From Halolamina pelagica (GTDB taxonomy: Archaea > Halobacteriota > Halobacteria > Halobacteriales > Haloferacaceae): a stretch of DNA of 64,000 nt. Under the pieces are notes generated by a model. The model did no database searches and had not been told where the DNA came from. It was given only the letters and a program-made list of their open reading frames with translations. How positions within the stretch are numbered: position 1 is the first letter of the stretch; every line of letters begins with the position of its first letter. The stretch covers positions 620,001-684,000 of the forward strand of contig NZ_LGUC01000001.1 of NCBI RefSeq assembly GCF_001307315.1, in the 5' to 3' direction. Positions 26,230 to 35,594 of this stretch are shown one piece after another. The translations under genes and the position numbers were made by a program.

Positions 26230-28105
26230 ATGGCCGGGAACGAGGCAGCCGTGCTCATCGCGGTCGTCGCCGGCATCATCGGGATCGGCGTGATCGCACA
26301 ACTGCTCTCGGACTGGTTCCGGGTGCCGAGCATCGTGTTCCTGATCGCGGCGGGGATCCTGCTCGGCCCGGAAGTGACCGGGCTGCTCAACCCCGAATCG
26401 TTCGGGACGCCCGCGCTGTCTGCCATCGTCGGCCTCTCGGTCGCGATCATCGTCTTCGAGGGGGCGTTCCACCTCCGGATTGACGAGATGCGGGAGGCGC
26501 CACGGACGGCGTTCAGGCTGGTGACCGTCGGCGCCCTGATCGCGCTGGTCGGCACCGGCGTCGCCGTCCACTACCTGCTGGGTGTCGGCTGGCTGGTCGC
26601 CTTCCTCGTGGGGTCGCTGCTGGTCGCCACCGGGCCGACCGTCATCGCACCCATCCTCGACGTGGTCCCCGTCCGCGACCGGGTCGGGATCGCGCTCGAC
26701 ACCGAGGGGATCGTCAACGACGTGACCGCCGCCATCACCGCGGTCGTGATCTTCGAGATCATCACGACCGGGGCGTCGGGCCCGAGCGCCCTCGTCACGC
26801 TGTTCGCTGAACGACTCGGCTACGGGCTGCTGGTCGGGATCGCCGTCGCCGGGCTGCTGTACTACGCGCTCCAGTACGTCGATCTCTCGCCCAGCAACGC
26901 GCCGCGGAACGCCCGCCTGCTCGTGCTCGCGGGCGCGCTGGTCGCCTACGCGGCCGCGAACTACCTCGCCAGCGAGTCCGGCGTCGCCGCCGTCGCCGTC
27001 GCGGGCATTCTGCTCGGCAACGCGGACGTGCCCTACGAGGACGAGATCGCGGCGTTCAAAGGCGACGTGACGCTGATCGTGCTCTCGTTCGTGTTCATCA
27101 CGCTCGCCGCCCTGCTCAAGTTCTCGGTGCTGCTCGAACTCGGGGTGGCGGGGTCGGCGTCGTGGTCGTGGTCGCGCTCGTGCTGCGGCCGCTGCTGGTG
27201 TTCGTCTCCAGCGCCGGCGACCGCTTCACCCGGGGAGAGAAACTGTTCATGAGCTTCGTCGGCCCCCGCGGGATCATCCCGGCGTCCGTGGCGACGCTGT
27301 TCGCCATCGAACTGCGGAGCGACGCGGTCGGAATGCCGGGCGCCGCCGACGTGCTCGTCGGCACCGTCTTCCTGACTATCCTGCTGACAGTCGTGTTCGA
27401 GGCGGGGCTAGCCCGCCAGATCGCGGAGAAACTCAACGTCATACCCATGCGAGTCATCATCGTCGGAGGGGGTCGGTCGGGCGCGAGCTCGCGACCCGCC
27501 TCGAAGACCGAGGCGAGAACGTCGTGATCGTGGAGAACAACCAAGAGCGGATCGAGCAGGCCCGGAACGCTGGCTTTGCGGTGCACCAGGGCGACGGCTC
27601 CGACACCGAGGTGCTCCAGTCCGCGGGCGCGGAGAACGCCAAGATCATCGTCGCCGCGACCGGCGATGACGACGCGAACCTGCTCATCTCCCAGCTCTCC
27701 CAGTCGAAGTTCTCGCCGGATCGTGTGATCGCCCGGACGAACAACCCCGAGAACGTCGACGCCTTCGAGGAGTTGGGCGTCCGGACGATCTCCCCCGCGA
27801 TGGCCACCGCACAGGCGATGGACGACTACATCGAGCGCCCCGCGATGGCGCGGTGGATGCAGGGGATCGGCGACTCCGGCGACGTTCAGGAGATCGAGGT
27901 CACCGCCGAGCCGCTGATCGGCCAGACGATCCGCGAACTCGGCCCGCAACTCCCCGAGGGCTGCATCATCGGGCTGGTTTGCCGGGACGCGGACACGTTC
28001 GTCCCCGAGGCCGACTTCACGCTCGAACGTGGCGATCGCGTCACCTTCATCGGCCGGAAGGAGGCGGTCCGCGAGGCGATGAAGTGGGCCCACCCCGAGG
28101 AGTAA
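26230..28105 (+). CDS. Cation:proton antiporter with TrkA (RCK) domain, two frameshifts
   Basis: About 625 residues when repaired. The first 400 residues are a CPA-type antiporter with about twelve helices (IIVFEGAFHLRIDEM; LVATGPTVIAPILD; IALDTEGIVNDVTAA; VGPRGIIPASVATL). A TrkA-N nucleotide-binding domain follows (MRVIIVGGGRVG, VVIVENNQERIE, GDGSDTEVLQSAG), then a TrkA-C domain. Breaks are at G 27150-27153 (LELGVAG|VGVVVVAL) and near 27475-27477 (GGGR|VGRELATRL). It probably exports Na+ or K+ in exchange for protons, gated by NAD(H) or another nucleotide. Confidence 0.87.
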
Positions 28106-28197
28106 CGAGGTTGGGCAACGCCCTCGAAAACGAGCGGTCAGTGGTTTCGCCGACCGATACCGACGACGGTTTCTCCGCGGAACCCTGACCCTCGGTA

Positions 28198-28590
28198 ATG
28201 GCGCTCTCACGCCGTGCGTTCCTGCCCCTCCCGGTCGTCGTCGCGCTCGCCGGCTGTACGTCGTTGACCAACGAAGCGGTCGAGATGGCTATCGAGAACC
28301 GTAGCGGCGGCGCGCGGGACGTGACTGCGACGGTGACGCCCGTCGCCGAGTACGACCCCGACGACCCACCCGAGCCCGACTTCGAGGGGACGGTCCCGCC
28401 GGGCTCCCGACAGTTGGTGGCCGACGTAGCCCCGTCGCCTGACGCGGGCGAAGCGCCCATCCCGACCCGGGTCCACGTCGTCGCCGGCCCCTACGAGGAC
28501 GTACTGCAGGTCGAGGTGACCGGCACCGGGACGATCGACGTGCGGATCACGCGCAACGGGCTGGACGCCTTCTTCGCGGCGCAGGACTGA
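28198..28590 (+). CDS. Small Tat lipoprotein, unknown
   Basis: A 130-residue protein starting MALSRRAFLPLPVVVALAGC, a Tat-type signal with lipobox ending at Cys20. The mature part (VTATVTPVAEYDPDDPPEPD...) looks like a single beta-sandwich domain of the kind found in many haloarchaeal lipoproteins. No ligand residues evident. ATG 28198 comes 92 bp after the antiporter. Function unknown. Confidence 0.65.
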   Translation: MALSRRAFLPLPVVVALAGCTSLTNEAVEMAIENRSGGARDVTATVTPVAEYDPDDPPEPDFEGTVPPGSRQLVADVAPSPDAGEAPIPTRVHVVAGPYEDVLQVEVTGTGTIDVRITRNGLDAFFAAQD

Positions 28591-28707
28591 GTCGCGGTAT
28601 CCGGCGGGCGAGATTCCGTTCCGAGAGCCGCCGTCTCCCCCGCCGACTCGCGTTACGGCGCCCCACGGACCCGACACGGTTTTCCCGAATCACCGAGAAC
28701 TCCGCCC

Positions 28708-30084
28708 ATGATCAGCCGACAGACCCTCCGAGAGGAGCCCGAGCGCGTCCGGGACGCGCTCGACGCGAAGGGCGTCGACGACGTGGATCTCGACGAGATC
28801 CTCGAGATATACGACGAGTGGCGCGACCTCAAAGCCGAGGGCGACGACCTCCGTCACGAGCGCAACGAGGTCAGTCGGACCATCGGCGAACTCAAACGCG
28901 ACGGCGAGGAGGAGAAAGCCCAGGACGCCATCGATCGATCGAGCGAACTCAAGGAACGACTGGAGGAAGTGGAGGATCGCGCCGACGAGCTCGAAGCGGA
29001 TCTGGAGGAGCGCATGATGCGGATTCCGATGCTCCCCGACGACGACGTGCCCCGCGGCGCCGACGAGAGCGAGAACGTCGAGCGCCGGCGCGAGGGGTTC
29101 GACGACCTGCGCGACCTGCCCGAGGAGGTCACGCCCCACTACGACCTCGGCGAGGAGCTCGACATCCTCGACTTCGAGCGCGGCGCGAAAGTCAGCGGCG
29201 GCGGCTACTACTTCGCGAAAGGCGAGGGCGCCCGCCTGGAGCACGCCCTCATCCAGTTCTTCCTCGAAACCCACCGCGAGCAGGGGTACACCGACGTGTT
29301 CCCGCCGATCCCGGTCAACAGCCGGTCGATGGAGGGCACCGGCCAGTTCCCGAAGTTCACCGAGGACGCCTACCGCCTTGAGGGGAGCCACGACGAGCCG
29401 TACGACGACGACGACCTGTGGCTGCTCCCGACCGCGGAGGTCCCCGTCACGAACCTCCACCGCGACGAGATCCTGCTCGACGACGACCTGCCGCTGAAGT
29501 ACCAGGCGTACTCGCCGAACTTCCGGCAGGAGGCCGGCGAGCACGGCACCGAAACCCGCGGCATCGTCCGCGTCCACCAGTTCAACAAGGTCGAACTGGT
29601 CAACTTCGTCCGCCCGGAGGAGAGCGACGAGCGCTTCGAGGGGCTGGTCTCGGAGGCGGAGTCGGTGCTGCAGGAACTGGGGCTGCCCTACCGGATCCTG
29701 GAGATGTGTACCGGCGATCTCGGCTTCACGCAGGCCAAGAAGTACGACATCGAGGTCTGGGCGCCCGGCGACGACATGGCCGAGGGCCCCGACCGCGGCG
29801 GGCGCTGGCTCGAGGTGTCGTCGGTGTCGAACTTCCGGGAGTTCCAGGCCCGCCGGGCGGGGATCCAGTACCGGCCCGAACAGCACGAGTCGGCGGAGTA
29901 CCTCCACACGCTCAACGGGTCGGGCGTCGCCGTCCCGCGCGTGGTGGTGGCGATTCTCGAGTACTACCAGAACGACGACGGCACCGTCGACGTGCCGGAG
30001 CCGCTCCAGCCGTACATGGGCGGCCAGGAACTCATCGAGGGCCGGGAGCCCGTCGGTGAGAGCGCGGTGGGGGACGGGAACTGA
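28708..30084 (+). CDS. serS: Seryl-tRNA synthetase
   Basis: An intact 458-residue class II synthetase that charges tRNA-Ser; a cognate tRNA lies at 1373-1457. Residues 1-110 form the antiparallel coiled-coil arm. The catalytic domain shows motif 2 (SPNFRQEAGEHGTETRGIVRVHQF), with the Thr-Ala-Glu motif LLPTAEVPVTNLHRDE, and motif 3 (LNGSGVAVPRVVVAILEYYQ). It is the common (not methanogen-type) SerRS. The stop is 3 bp from the stop of the convergent NTF2-like gene. Confidence 0.96.
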   Translation: MISRQTLREEPERVRDALDAKGVDDVDLDEILEIYDEWRDLKAEGDDLRHERNEVSRTIGELKRDGEEEKAQDAIDRSSELKERLEEVEDRADELEADLEERMMRIPMLPDDDVPRGADESENVERRREGFDDLRDLPEEVTPHYDLGEELDILDFERGAKVSGGGYYFAKGEGARLEHALIQFFLETHREQGYTDVFPPIPVNSRSMEGTGQFPKFTEDAYRLEGSHDEPYDDDDLWLLPTAEVPVTNLHRDEILLDDDLPLKYQAYSPNFRQEAGEHGTETRGIVRVHQFNKVELVNFVRPEESDERFEGLVSEAESVLQELGLPYRILEMCTGDLGFTQAKKYDIEVWAPGDDMAEGPDRGGRWLEVSSVSNFREFQARRAGIQYRPEQHESAEYLHTLNGSGVAVPRVVVAILEYYQNDDGTVDVPEPLQPYMGGQELIEGREPVGESAVGDGN

Positions 30085-30087
30085 GCG

Positions 30088-30438
30088 CTACTTCGTAAAG
30101 GTCCGTAGCTCGACGATTTTCTCTTCCTCGACGGTGAACAGGTCGACGAACGCGAACAGCTCCTCGCCGTCCTCGGCGAACAGCCGCCCGTGGGCCGCGA
30201 CCTCGCGCTCGCGGGCGTCGTCGGCGTCGACGGCCGGCAGGAACAGCGTGTCCACGGCGTGGACCGTGTCGGTCTGTGGCCGGTCGTTCATCATGAACTC
30301 GACGAACCGCTCGCGGCCCTCGATTGTCCGGTCGCTCCGGTCGTGGCGGAACTCGGGGGCGAGCACGGCCGCGAGGCCGTCGGCGTCCATCGCGTCGATG
30401 GCCTCGTAGTAGCGCTCGACCAACTCAGTCTGGCTCAT
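30088..30438 (-). CDS. SnoaL/NTF2-like nuclear transport factor 2 family protein
   Basis: A 116-residue protein with the ketosteroid-isomerase-like layout: [29 protein letters not shown] at the start, GRERFVEFM in the middle and [21 protein letters not shown] at the end. Members bind or isomerise small hydrophobic molecules; no specific substrate can be given. ATG 30438 is the only sensible start. It is divergent from tsr3 by 69 bp. Confidence 0.78.
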   Translation of the reverse strand: MSQTELVERYYEAIDAMDADGLAAVLAPEFRHDRSDRTIEGRERFVEFMMNDRPQTDTVHAVDTLFLPAVDADDAREREVAAHGRLFAEDGEELFAFVDLFTVEEEKIVELRTFTK

Positions 30439-30507
30439 ACCGCATCTCGGGCGAGCGGACCCAAGAAGGGTCGGGGAACATTTGGCCCTCGGGCGCCCAG
30501 CGAGCGT

Positions 30508-31004
30508 ATGGACCTGCACGTTCGGTACGAGGGCGACGACGACCCCGAGAAATGTACCGCCCGGAAGCTCGCGCGGTTCGACCTCGCGGAACTCCACCGC
30601 TCGGACCGCGCGACCCCGTACGGCGTCGTGCTCAACCCCCACGCCGACCGGGCGCTTTCGCCCGCCGATCGGGACGCCGCCGAACACGCACTGGTCGCGC
30701 TCGACTGCTCGTGGGAGTCCGCCGGCGAGAAGCAGTTCACCATCGACGGCGACCACCGCGCGCTCCCCTACCTCGTCGCCGCCAACCCGGTGAACTTCGG
30801 GAAGCCGATGCAGCTCACGACCGTCGAAGCGTTCGCCGGCGCGCTGGTGATCCTGGGCGAGCGGGCACAGGCCGAGCAGGTCCTCTCGAAGTTCACGTGG
30901 GGAGAGACGTTCCTCGAACTCAACGAGGAGCCCCTGCGCCGGTACGCCGACTGCGAGGGCTCGGCCGAGGTCGTGGCGATCCAGGGGAGTACTTGGACCG
31001 ATAA
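30508..31004 (+). CDS. tsr3: Tsr3: 16S rRNA aminocarboxypropyltransferase, C-terminal frameshift
   Basis: Tsr3 (DUF367) transfers the aminocarboxypropyl group of S-adenosylmethionine to a pseudouridine of small-subunit rRNA. About 165 residues. Hallmarks: [58 protein letters not shown] and [18 protein letters not shown]. At the very end the frame slips at G 30984-30987; one extra G gives IQGEYLDR and stop at 31002-31004, instead of reading 1.7 kb on into the next gene. It is one of several ribosome-biogenesis genes here. Confidence 0.9.
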
Positions 31005-31233
31005 ACCGCAAGCGACGATACAGAACTACCTGCGCGTGGGCAAACACGCGAGTTGGCCGACGACAGCCGTTCGGCGATCGGCGACAGGGTTCGTCGATGC
31101 CGGCCGAGAACGGGGCTCGGTAACCGCGGGGCCGCGCTTCGACGGGGTTCGGCCGCTTCTGGTTACCAGACTCGACCCACGACCGTTCGCCCCCACCAGT
31201 CGACTTACGGTCGATGGCCCGCTACCCACTCAC

Positions 31234-32402
31234 ATGGCGAGCTTCCAGATCGGGCGGATCTACGGGATCCCGATCAAGATCGACGTGACGTTTCTGTTGG
31301 TGCTACCGTTGTTCGCGTGGGTGATCGGTTCGCAGGTCGGCTTTTGGGTCGACATCCTCGGTATCCTGCCCTCCACCGTGCCGGGCGCGGCGCCGCTAAC
31401 CGAGGGGAACACGCCGTGGCTCATCGGCTCCGCGTCGGCGATCGGCCTGTTCGTCGGCGTCCTCCTGCACGAACTGGGCCACTCGCTGGTCGCGATGCGC
31501 TACGGCTTCGAGATCGACTCGATCAAGCTCTGGCTGCTCGGCGGCGTCGCCCAGTTCACCGAGATGCCCGAAGACTGGAAGCAGGAGTTCTCGGTCGCCG
31601 TCGCCGGCCCGATCGTGAGCGTCGCCGTGGGGATCGTCTCCTACGGCGTGTTCACGACGATCCCGGCGGAGCTCCCGGCGGTCCAGTTCGTGTTCGGCTA
31701 CCTCGCGCTGGTGAACGTGATGCTTGCGGTGTTCAACATGCTGCCGGGGTTCCCGATGGACGGCGGGCGCGTGCTGCGCGCGCTGCTCGCGCGGAACCGG
31801 TCGCACGTCCGCGCGACCCAGATCGCGACGACCGTCGGCAAGGGGTTCGCGATCCTCATGGGCTTTTTCGGCTTGCTCCGGTTCGACCTGATCCTGCTTG
31901 CCGTCGCCTTCTTCATCTACATGGGCGCCTCGAGCGAGGCCCAGCGCACCGTTCTGAAGGCGGCGTTCGAGGGCGTGACCGTCCGGGAGCTGATGACGCC
32001 GGCCGCGGAGCTCCAGACCGTCACCGAGGAGACGACGGTCGCCGAACTCATCCAGCGCATGCTGCGTGAGCGCCACGTCGGCTACCCCGTGATGCGCAAC
32101 GGGGCGTTCGTCGGCATGGTGACCTTAGAGGACACGCAGTCGGTGCCCGAAGTCGAGCGCGACGCCTACCTCGTCGAGGACGTGATGAACTACGAGGTGC
32201 CGACGCTCGACCCCGACAGCGAGGTGATGGACGCGCTCGACGCGATGCAGTCCCACCAAGCCGGGCGGCTCCCGGTCGCCGACAGCGAGGGGAACCTCGT
32301 GGGGCTGCTCTCCCAGACCGACCTCGTGATGGCGTTCAACATCTCCCAGACCAGCGGCGGGCTCGGCGGGCTCACCGGGCAACGGCTCCCCCGCAGTCGT
32401 AG
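31234..32402 (+). CDS. Site-2 protease (M50) with CBS domains, stop restored by one base
   Basis: Intramembrane zinc protease, about 389 residues. HELGHS (His79, Glu80, His83) and [17 protein letters not shown] are the two metal-site motifs, inside five or six helices. Residues 250-375 hold a CBS pair ([38 protein letters not shown]). As read, the frame runs on past 32402 over the next promoter and gene; one extra C in the run 32388-32392 gives a stop at 32400-32402. CBS domains usually sense adenosyl nucleotides. Target unknown. The 229-bp gap before it shows only a weak TATA-like CTTAC. Confidence 0.86.
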
Positions 32403-32488
32403 CTCCTGGCCGGCCGAGAGCGCCGCTCGCCGGTCGTTCCCCGAACGGACGCGTTTTTACGCGCTGGGCGGCTACACTCCCGTAATCG

Positions 32489-33454
32489 ATGACCTTCGAA
32501 GATCTCCCGACCACCCCACGGTCGGAGGAGCTCCTCGACAAGGCGTTCTCCCGGGCCGCCCGGACCGGACGCGCCAAGGAGCCCTACGAGGCCCAAGAGG
32601 CCATGCTGCGCACCGCCGGGAACATCCTCTCGGACAACCTCCAGAACGTCGCTACCGCCTGGCCGGACTTCGACTACGTCGACCCGTTCTACTACGAGCT
32701 CGCCGACGCGATCGTCGACGTGGACCGGCTCCGACAGGCGCTGAGTGAAGTCACCTGGGCCGGCAACCAGATCGAGGCGCTACGGGACGAGTACGCCTCG
32801 AAGATCCGGAACAGCGACACCGAGACGGCGAAGAAACACCGTAAGCAGGCATTCGCCCGGATGGCCGACATCATGGACGAGATCGAGGACGACCTGCTGG
32901 CCGTCGGCGAGGCCCGGGACGAACTCAAGACGCTGCCGGACATCCGCCCCGACGAGCCGGCGATCGTCGTCGCGGGCTACCCCAACGTGGGGAAGTCCTC
33001 CTTCGTCAACGAGGTCACCAACGCGCGCAACGCGATCGAGTCCTACCCGTTCACGACGACGGCGGTCCACGTCGGCCACTTCGAGCACGATCACATCCGC
33101 TACCAGATCGTCGACACGCCGGGGCTGCTCGACCGCCCGGAGGATGAGCGCAACGACATCGAGGCCCAGGCGGTCTCCGCGCTGCGCCACCTCGCCGACG
33201 CCGTGCTGTTCGTCGTCGACGCCTCCGGCCAGTGTGGCTACCCGCTGCCCGCCCAACTCGAACTCCGCGAGGAGCTGGCCGCCCAGTTCGACGCGCCGAT
33301 GGTCACCGTCTGCAACAAGTCCGACGTGTCGACCGAGGTCGAGGCCGACGCCTACATGAGCGTGACCGAGGGCGAGAACGTCGACGCCGTGCTCGACACC
33401 GTAGTCGAAGCGGTCGACTGGACGCCCGACATCCCGCCCTCCCGGAACGACTGA
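32489..33454 (+). CDS. NOG1-like GTPase
   Basis: An intact 321-residue GTPase of the Nog1/Obg class, implicated in large-subunit ribosome assembly. Residues 1-150 are the helical NOG1-type N-domain. G motifs: G1 [10 protein letters not shown]2 around YPFTTTA, G3 [10 protein letters not shown]4 NKSD. ATG 32489 has a TTTTTACG box about 35 nt upstream. Its last 103 bp overlap the 3' end of the convergent DUF389 gene. Confidence 0.9.
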   Translation: MTFEDLPTTPRSEELLDKAFSRAARTGRAKEPYEAQEAMLRTAGNILSDNLQNVATAWPDFDYVDPFYYELADAIVDVDRLRQALSEVTWAGNQIEALRDEYASKIRNSDTETAKKHRKQAFARMADIMDEIEDDLLAVGEARDELKTLPDIRPDEPAIVVAGYPNVGKSSFVNEVTNARNAIESYPFTTTAVHVGHFEHDHIRYQIVDTPGLLDRPEDERNDIEAQAVSALRHLADAVLFVVDASGQCGYPLPAQLELREELAAQFDAPMVTVCNKSDVSTEVEADAYMSVTEGENVDAVLDTVVEAVDWTPDIPPSRND

Positions 33455-34806
33455 GCCGCGGCGTCGCCGACGTCCGACCGCGTCCCCTCGCCGCCGGCGG
33501 TTTCGACGGCGGCGTAGCGCACCGACACCGAGACGCCCTCGCCGCTTCCTAGCTCGAACGGTCCGTTCTCGATGGCGCCGATCCGCTCGGCCAACCGGTC
33601 GGCCAGCGCGGGCGGCTCCGTCCCCGACTGGTACCCGATAGTGACGAGCACTCGCTTGGGGCTCCGGAACGGGAAGGTGGAGCCGTGTTCGACCTCGAAG
33701 GAGACCAGCGACAGGCTGGGCTCCCCGGCGAGGAGCGACTCGGTCTCCTCGCGGGCCTGATCCGCGAACGCCGCGCGCTGCATCGAGGCGTACGTCGCGC
33801 CCGCGAGCACCGAGGAGAGCACGAGCACCGTGACCGCGAGCGCGCCGATCCGCTTGACCGTGTCTTTCCGCGCCTCGCCGACTTTGAACCACTCCTCGGG
33901 CTGGTACCCCTGGTACCAGAACGTCGCCAGTGCCACGAGGTTGATCGAAAGGAAGTTCACCGCGACCAGCACCGCCGAGCCGACGATCGCCGCCGGCCGC
34001 CCCCACGCGATCCCGATCCCGACGACCGCGGTCGGTGGCACCAGCGCCGCGGCGATCATCACGCCGACGAGCGCCGAGGAGACGCCAGAGGAGAGCGACA
34101 ACGCCCCGGCGACCCCCGCCGCGAGCGCGACGGCCAACGACGGGACGCCCGGCGAGAGCCGCTCGCGCACCTCGCCGATCGCGAACACCTCGGTCACGCT
34201 CAGCGGGACGACGTTGCCGAACCGCAACAGCCCCGCGAACGCCGCGGCGCTCCCGACCGCGAGCACGGCGCCGACCAGCTGCAGCTTGATTCCCCGGACG
34301 AACAGCTCCCGATCGTCGACGACGGAGCCGACGCTGGTGGCCATCGCCGGCCCGATCAACGGGGCGATCACCATCGAACCGACGACGACCGCCGCCGAGT
34401 CGATCAACAGCCCGGCGGTCGCGACGACGGCGCTGATCATCGTCATTACGAGGAAGGGGACCCAGTCCGGCGCCAGGTCCGACGCTCGCTGGACCAGTTC
34501 GTCGCGGGCGATGCGTTCGCCCTCCTCGCCCTCGGTCCACTCCTTCTCCAACTGCTCGTAGCGCTCGGACACGACCGTCTCGGCGTCGAGCACAACGGTG
34601 TAGGCGTCGCGGTCGATCCCGGTCTCCTCGCGGAGCTGGTCCAGTATCGGCTCGACGGCGTTGGTCGGGAGCGGGAACGAGACCACGGCGGTGTAGCGCC
34701 GCCCGCTGGTTTCGTCCGAGAGCGCGTAGTCGATCCCGTTGTCGTCCAGCACCGAGAGCACGGCCTCGCGCTTCCCGGTGGGGATCATCACCTGTACGAG
34801 TCGCAC
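33352..34806 (-). CDS. TIGR00341/DUF389 family membrane protein
   Basis: A 484-residue protein with an N-terminal soluble domain (MRLVQVMIPTGKREAVLSVL, residues 1-120), about seven or eight membrane helices (VVVGSMVIAPLIGPAMATSVG; SGVSSALVGVMIAAALVPPTA) and a soluble C-terminal domain. The family is widespread, of unknown transport role. The final 34 codons run antisense over the NOG1-like gene; no nearby stop appears in the other frames, so the overlap may be real or an unseen indel may have moved the stop. Confidence 0.8.
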   Translation of the reverse strand: MRLVQVMIPTGKREAVLSVLDDNGIDYALSDETSGRRYTAVVSFPLPTNAVEPILDQLREETGIDRDAYTVVLDAETVVSERYEQLEKEWTEGEEGERIARDELVQRASDLAPDWVPFLVMTMISAVVATAGLLIDSAAVVVGSMVIAPLIGPAMATSVGSVVDDRELFVRGIKLQLVGAVLAVGSAAAFAGLLRFGNVVPLSVTEVFAIGEVRERLSPGVPSLAVALAAGVAGALSLSSGVSSALVGVMIAAALVPPTAVVGIGIAWGRPAAIVGSAVLVAVNFLSINLVALATFWYQGYQPEEWFKVGEARKDTVKRIGALAVTVLVLSSVLAGATYASMQRAAFADQAREETESLLAGEPSLSLVSFEVEHGSTFPFRSPKRVLVTIGYQSGTEPPALADRLAERIGAIENGPFELGSGEGVSVSVRYAAVETAGGEGTRSDVGDAAAQSFREGGMSGVQSTASTTVSSTASTFSPSVTLM

Positions 34807-34930
34807 GGCTGTGTCTCTCGGGGACTCGGGAAATAGCCGGCGGTGGTGTCGACCACGCCGTTCGCTATCGCCGTATGGAGTTTACACCCCGACCCGTGAG
34901 GGTTAACCCCGTCTGCCCGCTAGCACGCCC

Positions 34931-35554
34931 ATGCCTTTCGAGAACCGGCCGGACCGGGGGGACGAGGTCGTCCTCGTCGGCCGGTCGAACGTCGGGAAAT
35001 CGACGCTGATGCGGGAGCTGACGGGCCACAGCTTCGACACCGGGGGGAAACCCGGCGTGACCCGGCAGCCGAACCATTACGACTGGGCCGGTCCGGACTT
35101 CATGTTCACCGACCTGCCCGGCTTCGGCTTCATGTCCGGCGTCGAGGAGGGGAAACGCGAGCAGATCAAGACCGACGTGGTGCGCTACGTCGAGGCCAAC
35201 GCCGACGACATCCTCGCTGGCGTGCTGGTCGTCGACGGGAAGGCGGTCATCGACATCATCGACCGCCACCGCGGTAACGGCGATATCCCCCACGACGTGG
35301 AGATGTTCCACTTCCTGCAGGACGTGGGGATCGACCCTATCGTGGCGGTCAACAAGATGGACAAGGTCGACGACCGCGACGAGCGGCTCGACGAGCTCTG
35401 TGACCGGCTCGGGCTGTTCCCGCCCTGGCAGCAGTACCAGGAGACGATCTGCCCGATCACCGCCAAGACCGGCTCGATCGAGCCGCTCGAGTCCGCGCTC
35501 GCCCAGCGGTTCCGCGACGCCAAGCGGGACGAGCTGCTGCAGTTCGTCAGCTGA
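34931..35554 (+). CDS. engB: EngB-type ribosome biogenesis GTPase
   Basis: An intact 207-residue GTPase of the EngB/YihA family, linked to large-subunit assembly in bacteria. G1 [10 protein letters not shown]2-region [12 protein letters not shown]3 [11 protein letters not shown]4 NKMDKV and G5-like ITAKTG are all visible. ATG 34931 is close to the upstream divergent gene; a TATA-like stretch cannot be placed firmly. It is followed by mutS on the same strand. Confidence 0.92.
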   Translation: MPFENRPDRGDEVVLVGRSNVGKSTLMRELTGHSFDTGGKPGVTRQPNHYDWAGPDFMFTDLPGFGFMSGVEEGKREQIKTDVVRYVEANADDILAGVLVVDGKAVIDIIDRHRGNGDIPHDVEMFHFLQDVGIDPIVAVNKMDKVDDRDERLDELCDRLGLFPPWQQYQETICPITAKTGSIEPLESALAQRFRDAKRDELLQFVS

Positions 35555-35594
35555 GCGCGTAACGCTCTTCCGCCTCGGCCCCCCTCCTTCGGCC

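Noticed and set aside
30508-32748. A Tsr3-protease fusion protein
   Set aside because: The open frame through 31004 and again past 32402 results from two missing bases. The protease has its own ATG and the frame between them reads as non-coding.
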